From assembly GCA_003220195.1 (NCBI GenBank), contig QHRT01000164.1, forward strand, positions 1-5,880: 5,880 nucleotides of DNA. The letters are read 5' to 3'. The notes beneath the pieces are model-generated. The model did no database searches, was not told where the DNA came from, and worked only from the letters and a program-made list of their open reading frames with translations. This DNA is from Candidatus Rokuibacteriota bacterium. Lineage in GTDB: Bacteria; Methylomirabilota; Methylomirabilia; Rokubacteriales; CSP1-6. Position numbers and translations under genes: made by a program. Of this stretch, positions 1-5,107 are shown one piece after another. Each line of letters starts with the position of its first letter. The stretch's first letter is position 1.

Positions 1-483
1 GGTCTCGGGATGGTTCACGTTCGCGGGGATGATGGCACGGCCACGCGCCACCTCGTCACGCACGCGCTCGGGTGCGACACCTTCGCGGAGCGCGATGAAC
101 TCCATCTCCGCCGTGATCTCGCCGCGCCTGGCGTAGTGCATCTGCGTCACCCGACGTCCCGGCCTGGCGCGGAGCGGACGGCGCACGCTCGCGAACCGGA
201 CACCGCCGAGCGTCGGATCGTCTTCCCGTTCTCGCCGATACCACGACGACGGTCCCGCAAGCTCCTCGGTATCGACGCGATCGAGGATCCACCGCAGCCG
301 GAGCGGGGGCAGTCCGCGCTTCAGGTCCAGGTCCGCGTCGGGATCGGTGTACGGCCCGCTCGTGTCGTAGAGCCTGAGCGGTGGATTGCCGCCCGCGAGC
401 ATGATCTCGCGCATCGGAACACGAAGATCGGAGCGCGAGCCGGTGACGTAAATCTTCCGCGAGTTGTAGCGGGGCGCTGTCAT
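1..483 (-). CDS. thiC: Phosphomethylpyrimidine synthase ThiC, N-terminal part (runs off the window)
   Basis: ThiC is the cytoplasmic radical-SAM [4Fe-4S] enzyme that rearranges aminoimidazole ribotide to HMP phosphate, the pyrimidine half of thiamin. The window shows 161 residues from the ATG at 483 to its left edge; the SAM/cluster domain and C-terminal Cys motif lie outside. Recognition rests on strongly conserved family blocks: NSRKIYVTGSR (7-17), VPMREI (22-27), YDTSGPYTDP (39-48), TQMHYARRGEIT (113-124), EMEFIALRE (126-134) and the stretch to ARGRAIIPANVNHPE (146-160). The presence of the N-terminal ThiC-associated region indicates the long form of the enzyme. The start is set by the SD AAGGGAGG 6 nt upstream and by the TPP riboswitch ending right there. 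Regulation is by TPP through that leader. No frame break is visible in the part shown. Confidence 0.97.
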   Translation of the reverse strand, partial: MTAPRYNSRKIYVTGSRSDLRVPMREIMLAGGNPPLRLYDTSGPYTDPDADLDLKRGLPPLRLRWILDRVDTEELAGPSSWYRREREDDPTLGGVRFASVRRPLRARPGRRVTQMHYARRGEITAEMEFIALREGVAPERVRDEVARGRAIIPANVNHPET

Positions 484-591
484 GAGCGTCCTCCCTTCGC
501 TGGCATTAACCAGATCAGGTTCGTGCGGTCGGCGACGCGCGTCGTCTCGACGCGGTGGTAGTCGCCCTCTCAGCCCGGTGGCCCCGAGCTC
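484..591 (-). ncRNA. TPP riboswitch (THI element) upstream of thiC
   Basis: Read on the minus strand, the leader carries the hallmark blocks of the TPP aptamer in order: CTCGGGG (around 590-583), GGCTGAGA (575-568), CCTGATCTGG (519-510) and TTAATGCCAGCGAAGGG (509-493). Between the two arms lies an optional extension: a GCGTCG-AGA-CGACGC hairpin nested inside a GGCGAC/GTCGCC pairing. A closing P1 helix can be drawn between GAGCUC (591-586) and G-A-(C)-GCUC (490-484), ending directly at the thiC ATG. This is the family's usual location, and with the SD inside the 3' arm it suggests that TPP binding blocks translation initiation; that mechanism is inferred. The 5' and 3' limits are approximate. 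Confidence 0.95.
490..497 (-). promoter_or_regulatory. thiC ribosome-binding site, embedded in the riboswitch
   Basis: On the minus strand AAGGGAGG lies 6 nt (ACGCTC) before the thiC ATG. It overlaps the conserved AGCGAAGGGA 3' end of the TPP aptamer, so ligand-bound folding would directly involve the ribosome site. It fixes the thiC start at 483. Confidence 0.85.
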
Positions 592-617
592 CCGCGTTGG
601 GGGACCGAACGCGCAGT

Positions 618-646
618 AGCGTACGCCGCGCGCTCGGGAGGGTCAA
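618..646 (-). promoter_or_regulatory. Sigma-70-like promoter for the riboswitch-thiC unit
   Basis: On the minus strand TTGACC (646-641) is followed, after exactly 17 nt, by TACGCT (623-618). These match the -35 (TTGACA) and -10 (TATAAT) boxes at 5/6 and 4/6. The predicted transcription start near 611 leaves about 20 nt before the aptamer and a leader of roughly 128 nt before thiC, which is what a TPP-regulated thiC transcript needs. No intrinsic terminator (GC hairpin plus T run) is visible between the upstream regulator stop at 721 and this promoter, so some read-through is possible. Confidence 0.65.
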
Positions 647-720
647 GCGCGCAGGCGCGGCGTGCTGCTGCTACCTGAAAATGTCATGGCGTAACTGCAA
701 CGTGATATGACCGCACCTTC

Positions 721-1902
721 TCAGCCACTGGTCCTGTCGCGTTCTGCGGATCCCGGCTGACGACCGTCGAGCCCCACGCCGAGCCGGTCCAGCTTGGCGG
801 CGAGCGCTCGTTCGCTGATGCCGAGAAGCCGCGCGGCGGCCCGGCGGTTGCCCGAAACGCTGTGCAGCGTCGCGACAATGACCGCTCGCTCCGCCTCGGT
901 GGCGGCGAGCCGGGCGATTTGCTTGAGCGGCGTGACGCGAAGGCCGTCGGCGGCAGGCACGCTGTCGACCGCCACCGGGGTCAGCAACCGCTCGACGTCC
1001 GGGGTCATGCCAAGCAGCGCGACCCGGTGCACGAGGTTTTCGAGCTCCCTGACGTTGCCGGGCCAGGTGTGGCGCAGGAACAGCTCGAGCGTCGCCGGCG
1101 GGATCTCGGCGGGCCGGCCATACTCCTCGGCCAGCCGCGCGCGGAAGTGGTCGATCAGCACCGGAATGTCTTCCGGCCGCTCGCGCAGCGGTGGGACGCG
1201 GATCTCGATGACGTTCAGGCGATAGTAGAGATCTTCCCGGAACTTGCCCGCCGTCATCCTCGTACGGAGGTCGCTGTTGGTGGCCGCGATGACCTGCACA
1301 TCGACGGCGATGGGGCGGTGACCGCCGACGCGGAAGAACTGGCCGTCCTGGAGCACGTGCAACAGCTTTGGCTGGACGTCCATCGGGAGATCCGCGACCT
1401 CGTCGAGGAAGATCGTGCCGCCGTCGCTTTGCTCGAACCAACCCCGACGCTGCGCCCGCGCGTCCGTGAACGCGCCCTTCTCGTGCCCGAACAGCTCCGA
1501 CTCGCAAAGGTCAGCCTGGATCGCCGCACAGTTCAGCTTCACGAACGGACGGCTCGCGCGACTGGATCGGGCGTGAATGGCGCGGGCGACGACCTCCTTG
1601 CCGACGCCGCTCTCTCCGAGGATCAGCACGCCGATCCTTCCCTGCGCCGTCTTCGCGACGCGGTCCACGAGTCGAGCGATCGCCTGCATGGCGCTGCTCC
1701 GGCCGAGATCGGCGGAGTGCCGCGCCACGACGGCGCCCAGCGCCGCGACCCACATCTGGCCGGCATACCGCCCGAGACCGCCGGTGGTGTTGGCGAGCTC
1801 CACCAGATAGGAAATCACGCGGAGGCTCGTCAGGAGCACAGGCACGGCGGCGAGGACGGAGCACCAGCCGAGCAGCGCGCCCCGAGTCATGACCTTCTTC
1901 AC
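721..1902 (-). CDS. Membrane-anchored sigma-54-dependent AAA+ transcriptional activator, Fis-type HTH
   Basis: This 393-residue bacterial enhancer-binding protein would use ATP hydrolysis to remodel sigma-54 RNA polymerase at -24/-12 promoters. Domains in order: a hydrophobic N-terminus (about 8-36, mainly 8-30, with a weaker second segment at 46-62) that probably inserts in the membrane; the AAA+ domain from about 66 to 300, with Walker A GESGVGKE (96-103), ELFGHEKGAFTDA (136-148), Walker B GGTIFLDE (161-168), the arginine-finger region FREDLYYRLN (221-230) and sensor II WPGNVRELEN (280-289); and a Fis-type HTH around 337-375 (GNRRAAARLLGISERAL). There is no receiver, GAF, PAS or other known sensor domain, which is unusual. 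The sigma-54 contact loop reads GAFTDA rather than GAFTGA. The start is GTG at 1902, overlapping the upstream stop as GTGA and preceded by GAGGAGA; an ATG at codon 5 is an alternative. The class assignment is secure; the signal and target genes are unknown. Confidence 0.93.
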   Translation of the reverse strand: MKKVMTRGALLGWCSVLAAVPVLLTSLRVISYLVELANTTGGLGRYAGQMWVAALGAVVARHSADLGRSSAMQAIARLVDRVAKTAQGRIGVLILGESGVGKEVVARAIHARSSRASRPFVKLNCAAIQADLCESELFGHEKGAFTDARAQRRGWFEQSDGGTIFLDEVADLPMDVQPKLLHVLQDGQFFRVGGHRPIAVDVQVIAATNSDLRTRMTAGKFREDLYYRLNVIEIRVPPLRERPEDIPVLIDHFRARLAEEYGRPAEIPPATLELFLRHTWPGNVRELENLVHRVALLGMTPDVERLLTPVAVDSVPAADGLRVTPLKQIARLAATEAERAVIVATLHSVSGNRRAAARLLGISERALAAKLDRLGVGLDGRQPGSAERDRTSG

Positions 1903-2918
1903 TGGGGGTCTCTCCTCGGGGTCCCGTCCGAGATTCGATTTCCCAGCCCTCGCAGCCAGTTCACGATCGATTCGGTACGCCTGCGGGCATCACGGATCTC
2001 GGCGTGGATCCCATCACGCATCTCCCGGATTTCCCCGTCGAGCCACTGGCGCACTCTCGCGCGAGCCGTCTCCGTCGATGGCGACGGTGGAGTCGCCTCG
2101 CGCGGCGGTTCGGGCGGCCGTGCCGCTGCACTGGGATCAGGCGCCGCCGCTACGGGATCGCTTGTCGGCCCCAAGGCCCGCACTCGATCGCCGTCAGCCG
2201 TGAGCGGCGTCACCGCATCCGTCTTGCCTGACGGCGGAGGGGCGTTCACCGACGGCGCCGGAGCGTTTGCGACTCCCTTATCTGGTATTCGATCGGGGCT
2301 GGCATCCGGATCGGGAACGTCCATCGTCCTCGCGTTCTGCCTCACGCGTTCTTCCTGCTTTTGCCGGTCGGCGAGACGAGGCGGTTCCGGGAGGACCGGG
2401 GTAGGGGGGCCAGGCCTCTCGCCATCGAGCACGTTGTGGTCGTCGGCGCGGGTCGAGACCAGGTCACGGTCAGTGGACCGCGGTGGCAGCTCCGCCGCAC
2501 GCACCGTTCCAGCGCGCGCGGCGCGCGCCGGTCGCGTCGGCTCAGCGGGTTGTGTCGATGCCGGGCGCGCCTCGAGACGCCGGACGCGTTCCGCAAGGTC
2601 CGACAGCTCCCGACGGAGCGTTTCAGTGTCGCGCGCGTGCTCGTCGCGCGCGGCGTCCCGCGCGAGCGCGGACAGCCGATCACCGTTGCGCGCCGGCGCC
2701 CCGAATCCGATCAGGGCCGTGATCCCGGCAAGGACGAAGCACACCAGCGCGCCGGCATGCGCGAGGCGCGTGATCATGACTCGCCGGTGCTGGCGCTCGG
2801 GCTGCTCGTCGACCTCCGGCACCGATCCGAACCAGACCAGCACGACGCAGACGAGGGCCGCGCCAAGGGCCGTGAGGAAGAGAATGGCGGGCAGGGCGAA
2901 CGGTGGCAGGTACTGCAT
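1899..2918 (-). CDS. Hypothetical two-TM protein with coiled coil and Pro/Ala-rich linker, coupled to the sigma-54 activator
   Basis: I do not recognise a family for this 339-residue protein. Visible in it: two hydrophobic helices at about 8-31 and 51-73, separated by a short charged loop (PEVDEQPERQHRR, 34-46); a charged heptad-like region likely to form a coiled coil (about 79-117, including LRRELSDLAERVRRLEA at 101-117); a low-complexity linker rich in Pro, Ala, Arg and Asp (about 118-280), probably disordered; and a final amphipathic helical stretch (about 283-326) with Trp at 292 and 321. No catalytic motif is seen. The basic residues in the loop would favour a cytoplasmic loop with both termini outside, but the signal is weak. 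It starts at ATG 2918 behind GGAGG and its stop overlaps the activator start by 4 nt, so the two products are probably made together. A role as sensor or tether for the activator is inference only. Confidence 0.85.
   Translation of the reverse strand: MQYLPPFALPAILFLTALGAALVCVVLVWFGSVPEVDEQPERQHRRVMITRLAHAGALVCFVLAGITALIGFGAPARNGDRLSALARDAARDEHARDTETLRRELSDLAERVRRLEARPASTQPAEPTRPARAARAGTVRAAELPPRSTDRDLVSTRADDHNVLDGERPGPPTPVLPEPPRLADRQKQEERVRQNARTMDVPDPDASPDRIPDKGVANAPAPSVNAPPPSGKTDAVTPLTADGDRVRALGPTSDPVAAAPDPSAAARPPEPPREATPPSPSTETARARVRQWLDGEIREMRDGIHAEIRDARRRTESIVNWLRGLGNRISDGTPRRDPQ
1911..1917 (-). promoter_or_regulatory. Ribosome-binding site for the sigma-54 activator
   Basis: GAGGAGA on the minus strand lies 8 nt before the GTG at 1902, inside the 3' end of the upstream gene. 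It supports GTG rather than the ATG four codons further in, and fits re-initiation coupled to termination of the upstream membrane protein. Confidence 0.7.
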
Positions 2919-2922
2919 GAAA

Positions 2923-2927
2923 CCTCC
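2923..2927 (-). promoter_or_regulatory. Ribosome-binding site of the two-TM membrane protein
   Basis: GGAGG on the minus strand lies 4 nt (TTTC) before the ATG at 2918. It is a full consensus core and fixes the first gene of the minus-strand pair at this start. Confidence 0.7.
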
Positions 2928-2992
2928 GCGTCGCCAGGAAGCGACTGTTTCGTTCGACGCGGATCACCGGGGCCGTATTCTGCGCGCCGCTC

Positions 2993-3008
2993 GGCAAAGC
3001 GTGGGCAA
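2993..3008. promoter_or_regulatory. Weak sigma-54 (-24/-12)-like element, readable on either strand
   Basis: On the plus strand GGCAAAGCGTGGGCA keeps the GG and GC dinucleotides exactly 10 nt apart, as in TGGCAC-N5-TTGC, but the -12 box reads GGGC. On the minus strand TTGCCCACGCTTTGC has a perfect TTTGC -12 box at the right spacing but lacks one G of the invariant GG. Either reading would place a start site inside the divergent region: near 3018 for the plus operon, near 2983 for the minus pair. It is noted because the adjacent gene encodes a sigma-54 activator. A chance match is quite possible in sequence this rich in GC. Confidence 0.2.
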
Positions 3009-3016
3009 ACTCTACA

Positions 3017-3032
3017 CTGCGCTGCGGCGCAG
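3017..3032. repeat. Perfect short inverted repeat in the divergent region
   Basis: CTGCGC-TGCG-GCGCAG forms a 6-bp stem with a 4-nt loop. No T run follows on either strand, so it does not look like an intrinsic terminator. It could be an operator half-site pair or chance in GC-rich DNA. Confidence 0.4.
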
Positions 3033-3048
3033 CCGCCGCGCGCCCGGA

Positions 3049-3063
3049 GGCGTCAGAGACGCC
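3049..3063. repeat. Perfect inverted repeat just upstream of the plus-operon -10 candidate
   Basis: GGCGTC-AGA-GACGCC has 6-bp arms around a 3-nt centre. It covers the place where a -35 box would sit for the extended -10 at 3075-3083, so it is a reasonable candidate for a regulator-binding site. Function is not shown. Confidence 0.4.
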
Positions 3064-3074
3064 AGAAGCTCGCA

Positions 3075-3083
3075 TGCTATCAT
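3075..3083 (+). promoter_or_regulatory. Candidate extended -10 promoter of the monooxygenase operon
   Basis: TGCTATCAT contains a TGn extension followed by TATCAT, close to the TATAAT consensus, in one of the few A/T-containing spots of the divergent region. Transcription would start near 3090, about 36 nt before the monooxygenase ATG. No good -35 box is found 16-19 nt upstream, which extended -10 promoters can tolerate. Confidence 0.4.
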
Positions 3084-3125
3084 CGGCTCCGGATGCGCGT
3101 CGCGCGCGCTCACCGCGAGGGTGCC

Positions 3126-4325
3126 ATGAAAATCTGCATGTTCCACCTGATGCCGTATCGCTTCCTGCCCGACGACTTCGAGCGCCGCTACCGCTCCGTG
3201 TGGGTCGACGTGCCGCACGAGCTGTTCGACGCGCAGAAGGCCGGCTCGCTGTACAACGAGTTCCTGGACGAGCTCGAGTTCGCCGAGCAGGTCGGGTTCG
3301 ACGGGCTCTGCGTCAACGAGCATCACAACAACGCCTACGGCCTGATGCCGTCGCCAAATTTGATGGCCGCGGCGCTGACGCGCCGCACGTCGCGTGCGGC
3401 GATCATCGTGCTCGGGAACAGTCTCGCGGCGTACAACCCGCCGCTGCGCGTCGCGGAAGAGTTCGCGATGCTCGACTGCCTGTCCGGCGGCCGGCTGGTC
3501 GCCGGCTTTCCGGTCGGAACGCCGATGGACATGGACTTCGCGTACGGCATCGATCCCGCGACCGTGCGCGACCGCTATCACGAGGCGCACGATCTCGTCA
3601 TCCAGGCGTGGACGCGCCCGGAGGTCTTTGCGTTCAACGGCAAGTACACGAAGCTGCGCTACGTGAACATCTGGCCGCAGCCGCTCCAGAAGCCGCACCC
3701 GCCGGTCTGGATTCCCGGCGGTGGGAGTCTCGAGACGTACGCGTGGACCGCGCAGCTCGATTACGTGTACTGCTACCTCTCGTACTTCGGCTACAAGCGC
3801 GGCAAGGGCATCATGGACGCGTTCTGGCAGACGCTCGAAGGGCTCGGCACCGACGACAACCCGTACCGCGCGGGGTTCCTGCAGCTGGTCTGCGTCGCCG
3901 ACTCGGACGCCGAGGCCGAGCGACTCTACTTCCCGCACGTCCACTACTTCTACCAGAAGTGCCTGAACGTCTGGGAGGGTTGGGCGGAGCCGCCGGGGTA
4001 TCGCACGCCCGCGACGATCAAGGCGGGCGTGCGAGCGCAGTTCGGCGCGAAGGCGAAGGCGATCCGCGCGAAGCTCCAGTGGAAGGACTACGTCGACATG
4101 GGCTACGTCATCGCTGGCAGCGCCGCCACCGTGCGGGAGCACCTGCTCGACTGCATCAAGACCCTGCGCGTCGGTCATCTGATGGCCTTGCTCCAGATCG
4201 GCTCGATGCCGAAAGACCTGGCGATGCGGAACATCGATCTCTTCGCCCGCGAGGTGATGCCGCACGTCCGTGACGTGTGGCCGGGCTACGAGGATCGCTG
4301 GTGGCCGTCGGGCGCCGGGTCATGA
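3126..4325 (+). CDS. LLM-class (luciferase-like) flavin-dependent monooxygenase
   Basis: This complete 399-residue cytoplasmic enzyme belongs to the bacterial luciferase-like superfamily, TIM-barrel oxygenases that use reduced FMN or F420 with O2. Family marks: the beta-1 start MKICMFHLMPYRF (1-13); VNEHHNNAYG (63-72), holding the conserved EHH; SPNLMAAAL (76-84); the VLGNSL strand (95-100); NPPLRVAEEFAMLDCLSGGRL (around 104-124), the signature segment for this class; a GFPVGTPM loop (127-134); and the PHPPVWIPGGG strand/loop near residue 200. Length is normal for the class. ATG 3126 is chosen because homologue-like sequence begins there and GAGGG lies 4 nt upstream; the reading frame stays open upstream but has no such support. 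It is the first gene of a three-gene operon and its stop overlaps the next start as ATGA. Substrate cannot be read from sequence: aldehydes, terpenoids, sulfonates and others are all known for this superfamily. Confidence 0.93.
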   Translation: MKICMFHLMPYRFLPDDFERRYRSVWVDVPHELFDAQKAGSLYNEFLDELEFAEQVGFDGLCVNEHHNNAYGLMPSPNLMAAALTRRTSRAAIIVLGNSLAAYNPPLRVAEEFAMLDCLSGGRLVAGFPVGTPMDMDFAYGIDPATVRDRYHEAHDLVIQAWTRPEVFAFNGKYTKLRYVNIWPQPLQKPHPPVWIPGGGSLETYAWTAQLDYVYCYLSYFGYKRGKGIMDAFWQTLEGLGTDDNPYRAGFLQLVCVADSDAEAERLYFPHVHYFYQKCLNVWEGWAEPPGYRTPATIKAGVRAQFGAKAKAIRAKLQWKDYVDMGYVIAGSAATVREHLLDCIKTLRVGHLMALLQIGSMPKDLAMRNIDLFAREVMPHVRDVWPGYEDRWWPSGAGS

Positions 4326-5107
4326 CGCCACGAGAAGACAGCATCGCGATCCGCGACGGCGCCGTGACATTCCGCGTGCAGTCTGCCGGCGCCGGAGCGC
4401 CGCTCGTCTATTTCCACTCGTTCCACGAGCGGGATCCGTGGTCCCCGTTCCTCGAGCGGCTCGCCGAGCGATTCACGGTCCTCGCGCCGACGCACCCCGG
4501 CGCGCCCGGATCGGGCGGCGTCGAGACGCTCGACGACGTTCACGACCTGGTGCTTGCCTACGACGAGTTGCTCGACGCGCTCGGCCTCTCGAGTCCGCAT
4601 CTGGTCGGGCATTTCTTCGGCGGCATGGTGGCGGCCGAGATCGTCGCGGTGTTCCGGCGCCGTGCGGCGAAGCTCGCGCTGCTCTCGCCGCTCGGGCTCT
4701 GGATCGACTCGGCGCCGAACGCGGATCTCCTGATCCTTCCCATCGAAGAGCTGCTGGCGACGCTCTGGCGCGACCCCGAGTCCGAGGCGGCGCGCGCGTG
4801 GGCGGCTTCGCCGGACGTGGATCCGGACAATGTCCCGGCGCTCGCGCAGTCGCTCCAGCGCCGCGCGGCGATGGCGAAGTTCGTGTGGCCGATCCCGGAC
4901 AAGGGCCTGGTGAAGCGCCTGCACCGGATCACCGCGCCGACGCTCTTGCTCTGGGGCGATCACGATCGCGCGAATCCCCTCGCGTACGCCGAGGAGTGGC
5001 AGAAACGGATCAGGGGCGCGGAGCTGAAATTGCTCCCAGGCGGTCACATGCTCCTCCACGAGTCCCCGCAGACCACCGCCGACGCCGTGGCGAGATTTCT
5101 CGGATGA
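4322..5107 (+). CDS. Alpha/beta-hydrolase-fold protein lacking the nucleophilic serine
   Basis: This 261-residue protein has the general layout of single-domain alpha/beta hydrolases. Visible are the oxyanion-loop region LVYFHSFHERDPW (28-40), the strand/turn VLAPTHPGAPGSG (53-65), the nucleophile elbow LVGHFFGGMVAAEI (94-107), a lid-like helical stretch (about 133-200), LLLWGDHDRANP (208-219) with the likely acid Asp215, and LPGGHMLLHESP (238-249) with the catalytic-type His242. The elbow normally reads G-x-S-x-G; here the Ser position is Phe98 (TTC at 4613-4615), one transition away from TCC. The protein may therefore be non-hydrolytic, use another mechanism, or carry a point error. It starts at ATG 4322, which overlaps the monooxygenase stop (ATGA), and ends in another ATGA overlap with the dehydrogenase. 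A longer start at 4277 is possible but would lie well inside the upstream gene. Fold secure; activity uncertain. Confidence 0.92.
   Translation: MTPREDSIAIRDGAVTFRVQSAGAGAPLVYFHSFHERDPWSPFLERLAERFTVLAPTHPGAPGSGGVETLDDVHDLVLAYDELLDALGLSSPHLVGHFFGGMVAAEIVAVFRRRAAKLALLSPLGLWIDSAPNADLLILPIEELLATLWRDPESEAARAWAASPDVDPDNVPALAQSLQRRAAMAKFVWPIPDKGLVKRLHRITAPTLLLWGDHDRANPLAYAEEWQKRIRGAELKLLPGGHMLLHESPQTTADAVARFLG

Noticed and set aside
10..561. Plus-strand open frame opposite thiC and its riboswitch
   Set aside because: thiC and the TPP aptamer are unmistakable on the minus strand. This frame has no family features.
683..711. GTCAT/ATGAC inverted repeat after the activator stop, considered as a terminator or activator-binding site
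   Set aside because: The arms are only 5 bp, 19 nt apart, with no T run. This is too weak to call either a terminator or an operator.
671..1507. Minus-strand open frame of 278 codons in a different phase from the activator
   Set aside because: Arg/Ala/Gly-rich out-of-frame translation of the activator AAA+ and HTH regions. The true frame carries all catalytic motifs.
2361..3125. Upstream extension of the monooxygenase frame (255 extra codons)
   Set aside because: The family sequence begins at the ATG at 3126. The extension overlaps the oppositely oriented membrane-protein gene and the promoter region, and its composition is shadow-like.
862..3129. Plus-strand open frame of 755 codons across the activator and membrane-protein genes
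   Set aside because: It runs antisense to two supported genes with good ribosome sites. Its product is low-complexity Arg/Ala/Ser-rich sequence without domains.
3012..4265. Long minus-strand open frame (417 codons) antisense to the monooxygenase
   Set aside because: The plus strand encodes a clear luciferase-family protein over the same bases. The antisense product is rich in Arg, Val and His with no recognisable motif, as expected for an opposite-strand shadow at this GC content.
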